Positions 15,486 through 17,143 of a stretch of DNA of 17,143 bases are shown here, one piece after another. Source of the DNA: Bacteroides sp. CAG:709. Lineage in GTDB: Bacteria; Bacteroidota; Bacteroidia; Bacteroidales; UBA932. Below the pieces are notes generated by a model, which was not told where the DNA came from, did not search any database, and saw only the letters and a list, made by a program, of their open reading frames with translations. Made by a program: the position numbers and the translations under genes. The stretch spans positions 80,824-97,966 of the forward strand of contig FR882208.1 in NCBI GenBank assembly GCA_000434935.1, read 5' to 3'. How positions within the stretch are numbered: the stretch's first letter is position 1; each line of letters begins with the position of its first letter.

Positions 15486-16166
15486 TTATTTAAGTTTCTG
15501 TTCTACAACTGCTTGCACGGCTGCCGAGATGGCGTCCGGCGGAAGCATCCTGCCATTTTCATCGCTGCAGTCAATGCGTATGAATCCCGGGTCGAGTTCG
15601 CATTGTCTCAGATATACTTTCCTGACGTTTTTCTGGAATTCGATGTCGGCTTCGTGTATGTCGCTGCGTCCTTCGAGGTAGTTCCGGTCGTCGCCCCCGC
15701 GTGGATTTTCGAGTTTCTTTTCGACGAATCCTATCGGCACGTCGAGGAAGATGTTCAGGTCCGGCCTGGGAAGTCCGAATTGGCCGAATTCCGTGTCGAA
15801 AATCCATTCCCGGAGTTCTTCGCGGCGGGTTTCGTCATTGATTTTGGCGCATTGGTAGGCGATGTTCGAGTAGACGTATCTGTCGAGAAGCACTATTCCG
15901 CCCTTGTTCAGGGTGTCCCACATTTGCGGTGCGGCGCCATGTCTGTCTTCGGCGTAAAGCAGCGCAACGAGCTGAGGGTGAACGGCGTCAATGCTACCGA
16001 ATCCGCCTCTCAGGAATTTGCCTATGAGTTCCCCATAGACCGGGGAGTCGTATCGCGGGAAGTGTATGTATTCCAGGTTTCCGGACTTGGTTTCCAGATA
16101 ATTCCTGAGTCGTTTCACTTGAGTGGATTTTCCGGACCCATCCAGTCCTTCTATTACAATCAGCAT
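15486..16166 (-). CDS. tmk: Thymidylate kinase
   Basis: This cytoplasmic enzyme of 226 residues phosphorylates dTMP to dTDP for DNA synthesis. The Walker A loop is EGLDGSGKST (6-15). The dTMP-binding motif DRYVYSN is at 95-101. The LID region follows FLDVP (140-144) and is rich in Arg and Gly (NPRGGDDRNYLEGR). HFPRYDSP (35-42) supplies the conserved Phe-Pro-Arg that contacts the substrate. Length is slightly above the usual 205-215, but motif spacing is normal. It is the first gene of an operon with the DoxX-like and DJ-1 genes. A TAnnTTTG -7 box lies 25 nt upstream. Confidence 0.95.
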   Translation of the reverse strand: MLIVIEGLDGSGKSTQVKRLRNYLETKSGNLEYIHFPRYDSPVYGELIGKFLRGGFGSIDAVHPQLVALLYAEDRHGAAPQMWDTLNKGGIVLLDRYVYSNIAYQCAKINDETRREELREWIFDTEFGQFGLPRPDLNIFLDVPIGFVEKKLENPRGGDDRNYLEGRSDIHEADIEFQKNVRKVYLRQCELDPGFIRIDCSDENGRMLPPDAISAAVQAVVEQKLK

Positions 16167-16191
16167 ATTCGTGTCGGTATTATTCCGATTA

Positions 16192-16199
16192 CAAATATA
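16192..16199 (-). promoter_or_regulatory. Candidate -7 box for the tmk operon
   Basis: On the minus strand the sequence reads TATATTTG, a match to TAnnTTTG, 25 nt upstream of the tmk ATG. No TTTG -33 box is found at the expected distance. Confidence 0.35.
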
Positions 16200-16296
16200 A
16201 TAATCTTTCGACGTTTCGCCTAGGGGTGGAGGTCAGTTCTGGCACCCTGGCGGTGAAGTTTTTCTATGGAGGCGTGGAGGAAATTCCGGAGGATGG

Positions 16297-16376
16297 CGTG
16301 CGTGTTAAAACGTTTTTCACGCACATCGTGTTCATTTTTCGACTTGACGTGCGCAGAAAACGTTTTAACACGCACG
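16297..16376. repeat. Inverted pair of palindromic 27-28-nt units
   Basis: Left arm 16297-16324 and right arm 16349-16376 are inverted copies matching at 25 of 28 positions, including 20 uninterrupted bases (CGTGCGTGTTAAAACGTTTT). A 24-nt spacer separates them. Each arm is itself palindromic: GTGCGTG and CACGCAC flank an AAAACGTTTT core in the left unit (core 16307-16316). GTGCG and CGCAC flank the same core in the right unit (core 16357-16366). The cores are 50 bp apart. It lies between divergent promoters, so it is unlikely to be a simple terminator. It could be a REP-like dispersed element or a double operator. Confidence 0.8.
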
Positions 16377-16478
16377 GGAAAACATTTTTGCCCAGGCAAC
16401 AAAGATTCGTGCGCGATGGAATAACCGGACACAAATCGAAGTCAAATATGGTTTTTCGCATGTCATTTGGTCGAAATA

Positions 16479-16510
16479 TTTTATATTTAGGTATAATAGG
16501 TCTAGTTTTG
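16479..16510 (+). promoter_or_regulatory. Candidate promoter for the outer-membrane protein gene
   Basis: The -7 box TAGTTTTG (16503-16510) matches TAnnTTTG and lies 29 nt before the ATG at 16540. A T-run TTTT (16479-16482) sits 20 nt upstream of it as a weak -33 element (consensus TTTG). Confidence 0.4.
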
Positions 16511-16539
16511 TCGACGTTTTTACAATATAAAGCGACAAA

Positions 16540-17143
16540 ATGTATAAAAGACTTATTCTTACGGCGGCACTCGCCGCTGCTTCACTCCCCGCTTTTGCCG
16601 GCGGTTATGTGACCAACACGAATCAAAATGTGGCATTTCTGAGAAACCCTGCACAAAACGCAGTCATAGGTGTACAAGGAGCATATTTCAACCCTGCCGG
16701 TATCGCATTCATGAACAATGGCTGGCATCTCGCACTGGATGTCCAGACAGCAGTCCAGAGACGCTATACGACATCCACCTACGAGCCGCTGAAATACGGC
16801 ATTGACAATGACGGAAAAGGTTATAAGAAGTATACCGGCAAGTCATTCGTGCCGGCGCTGCCTCATCTGGACCTCGTCTACAAACATAACAACTGGTTCG
16901 GCTCATTCCACTTCGGCGTTGTTTCCGGAGGCGGCAAAGCCGTTTATGATCAGGGACTTGGCTCATTCGAAGCGCCTGTTGCCATGATTCCGGCATTGAT
17001 CAACACATTGGCCGGTGCCCAGGCTGTCTCAGCATATTCGGCCGACATTGCCCTTACCGGCGAGCAGTATAATTTCGCGGGACAGCTGAACTTCGGATAT
17101 AAAATCAGCAAGAATTGGAGCGTGGCAGCCGGCGTGCGTCTGA
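16540..17143 (+). CDS. FadL/OmpP1-family outer-membrane transport protein, 3' end cut by window edge
   Basis: The first 201 codons of an outer-membrane beta-barrel protein are visible. The N-terminus is a signal peptide (MYKRLILTAALAAASLPAFA, cleavage probably after AFA). Next come FLRNPAQNA and GAYFNPAGIAFM (residues 49-60), the hallmark N-terminal hatch region of FadL/TodX/OmpP1 proteins, which carry hydrophobic compounds such as fatty acids across the outer membrane. Alternating hydrophobic and polar stretches follow (WHLALDVQTAVQRRY, WFGSFHFGVVSGGG, YNFAGQLNFGYKISKNWSVAAGVRL), typical of barrel strands. The frame stays open to the right edge; family members are about 400-500 residues, so roughly half is present. 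The substrate cannot be told from this part. The start region is A-rich (AGCGACAAAATG) with no Shine-Dalgarno sequence. Confidence 0.9.
   Translation, partial: MYKRLILTAALAAASLPAFAGGYVTNTNQNVAFLRNPAQNAVIGVQGAYFNPAGIAFMNNGWHLALDVQTAVQRRYTTSTYEPLKYGIDNDGKGYKKYTGKSFVPALPHLDLVYKHNNWFGSFHFGVVSGGGKAVYDQGLGSFEAPVAMIPALINTLAGAQAVSAYSADIALTGEQYNFAGQLNFGYKISKNWSVAAGVRL

Larger units (their letters stand above)
16167..16539. other. Intergenic region between divergent tmk and outer-membrane protein genes
   Basis: This 373-nt stretch is the only gene-free region above 300 nt. It holds the tmk -7 box near its left end, a GC-rich stretch at about 16220-16300, an inverted pair of palindromic units (16297-16376), an AT-rich stretch from about 16440 to 16530, and a candidate promoter for the outer-membrane protein. 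Open frames on both strands cross the repeat, but they lack recognisable protein features and I do not call them genes. Confidence 0.7.

Noticed and set aside
15513..16223. Plus-strand open frame of 236 codons opposite tmk
   Set aside because: It mirrors the tmk gene, which has complete motifs; the frame is explained by codon bias on the other strand.
16388..16399. Short palindrome TTGCC-CA-GGCAA next to the repeat pair
   Set aside because: The arms are only 5 bp, the loop is too small for a hairpin, and there is no clear link with the larger repeat.
16220..16612. Open frames on both strands across the palindrome pair
   Set aside because: They are read through the repeat and, on the plus strand, into the signal-peptide region of the outer-membrane gene. 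No domain or start context supports them.
1..17143. CRISPR array, insertion sequence, prophage, tRNA or rRNA genes
   Set aside because: No regularly spaced direct repeats, transposase or integrase motifs, or rRNA/tRNA-like sequence were seen by eye. A tRNA scan was not possible.

Overview
The window looks like chromosomal DNA from a member of the Bacteroidales. Several things point that way: A-rich, Shine-Dalgarno-poor start regions; recurrent TAnnTTTG -7 promoter boxes upstream of genes; and a gene set typical of the order (a PG_1098-type methyltransferase with a THUMP-like domain, a BT_3928-like DoxX/thioredoxin-like membrane protein, a dipeptidyl peptidase IV-type S9 protease, a FadL/OmpP1-like outer-membrane protein). 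I cannot fix the genus. No phage, insertion sequence, CRISPR array, tRNA or rRNA was seen. The genes are mostly housekeeping and tightly packed.

Layout from left to right. (1) Minus-strand pair at 1-2981: phosphohexomutase followed by folC, whose last few codons lie beyond the left edge. (2) Plus-strand methyltransferase at 3091-4356, divergent from the mutase. Its stop codon abuts the stop of the next, convergent gene with no base between them. (3) Minus-strand operon at 10253-4357: a sensor-like membrane protein without an output domain, a TrkH potassium transporter, a RecD/Dda-like helicase and a DPP IV-type peptidase. Junctions are ATGA overlaps or a 1-nt gap. A good -33/-7 promoter lies just upstream, inside the end of the preceding gene. 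(4) A lone membrane/exported protein of unknown function at 10858-10292. (5) Minus-strand operon at 12381-10923: YugP-like zinc metallopeptidase, the tRNA adenosine deaminase tadA and a small TSCPD-domain protein. (6) Plus-strand stand-alone alanine racemase at 12521-13630. (7) Minus-strand operon at 16166-13639: thymidylate kinase tmk, the DoxX/thioredoxin-like protein and a DJ-1/PfpI protein. (8) A 373-nt intergenic region at 16167-16539 with a conspicuous inverted pair of palindromic units. (9) The start of a FadL/OmpP1-like outer-membrane protein, cut by the right edge.

Functionally the operons mix nucleotide and folate metabolism (folC, tmk), envelope and peptide metabolism (alr, DPP IV, outer-membrane protein), RNA modification (tadA, possibly the methyltransferase) and ion transport (TrkH with its coupled sensor-like partner). 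The most unusual signals are three. The pentamer CAATG/CATTG is roughly four-fold over-represented and appears to steer synonymous codon choice. A palindrome pair sits between tmk and the outer-membrane gene. A HAMP-like receptor lacking any output domain is translationally coupled to TrkH.
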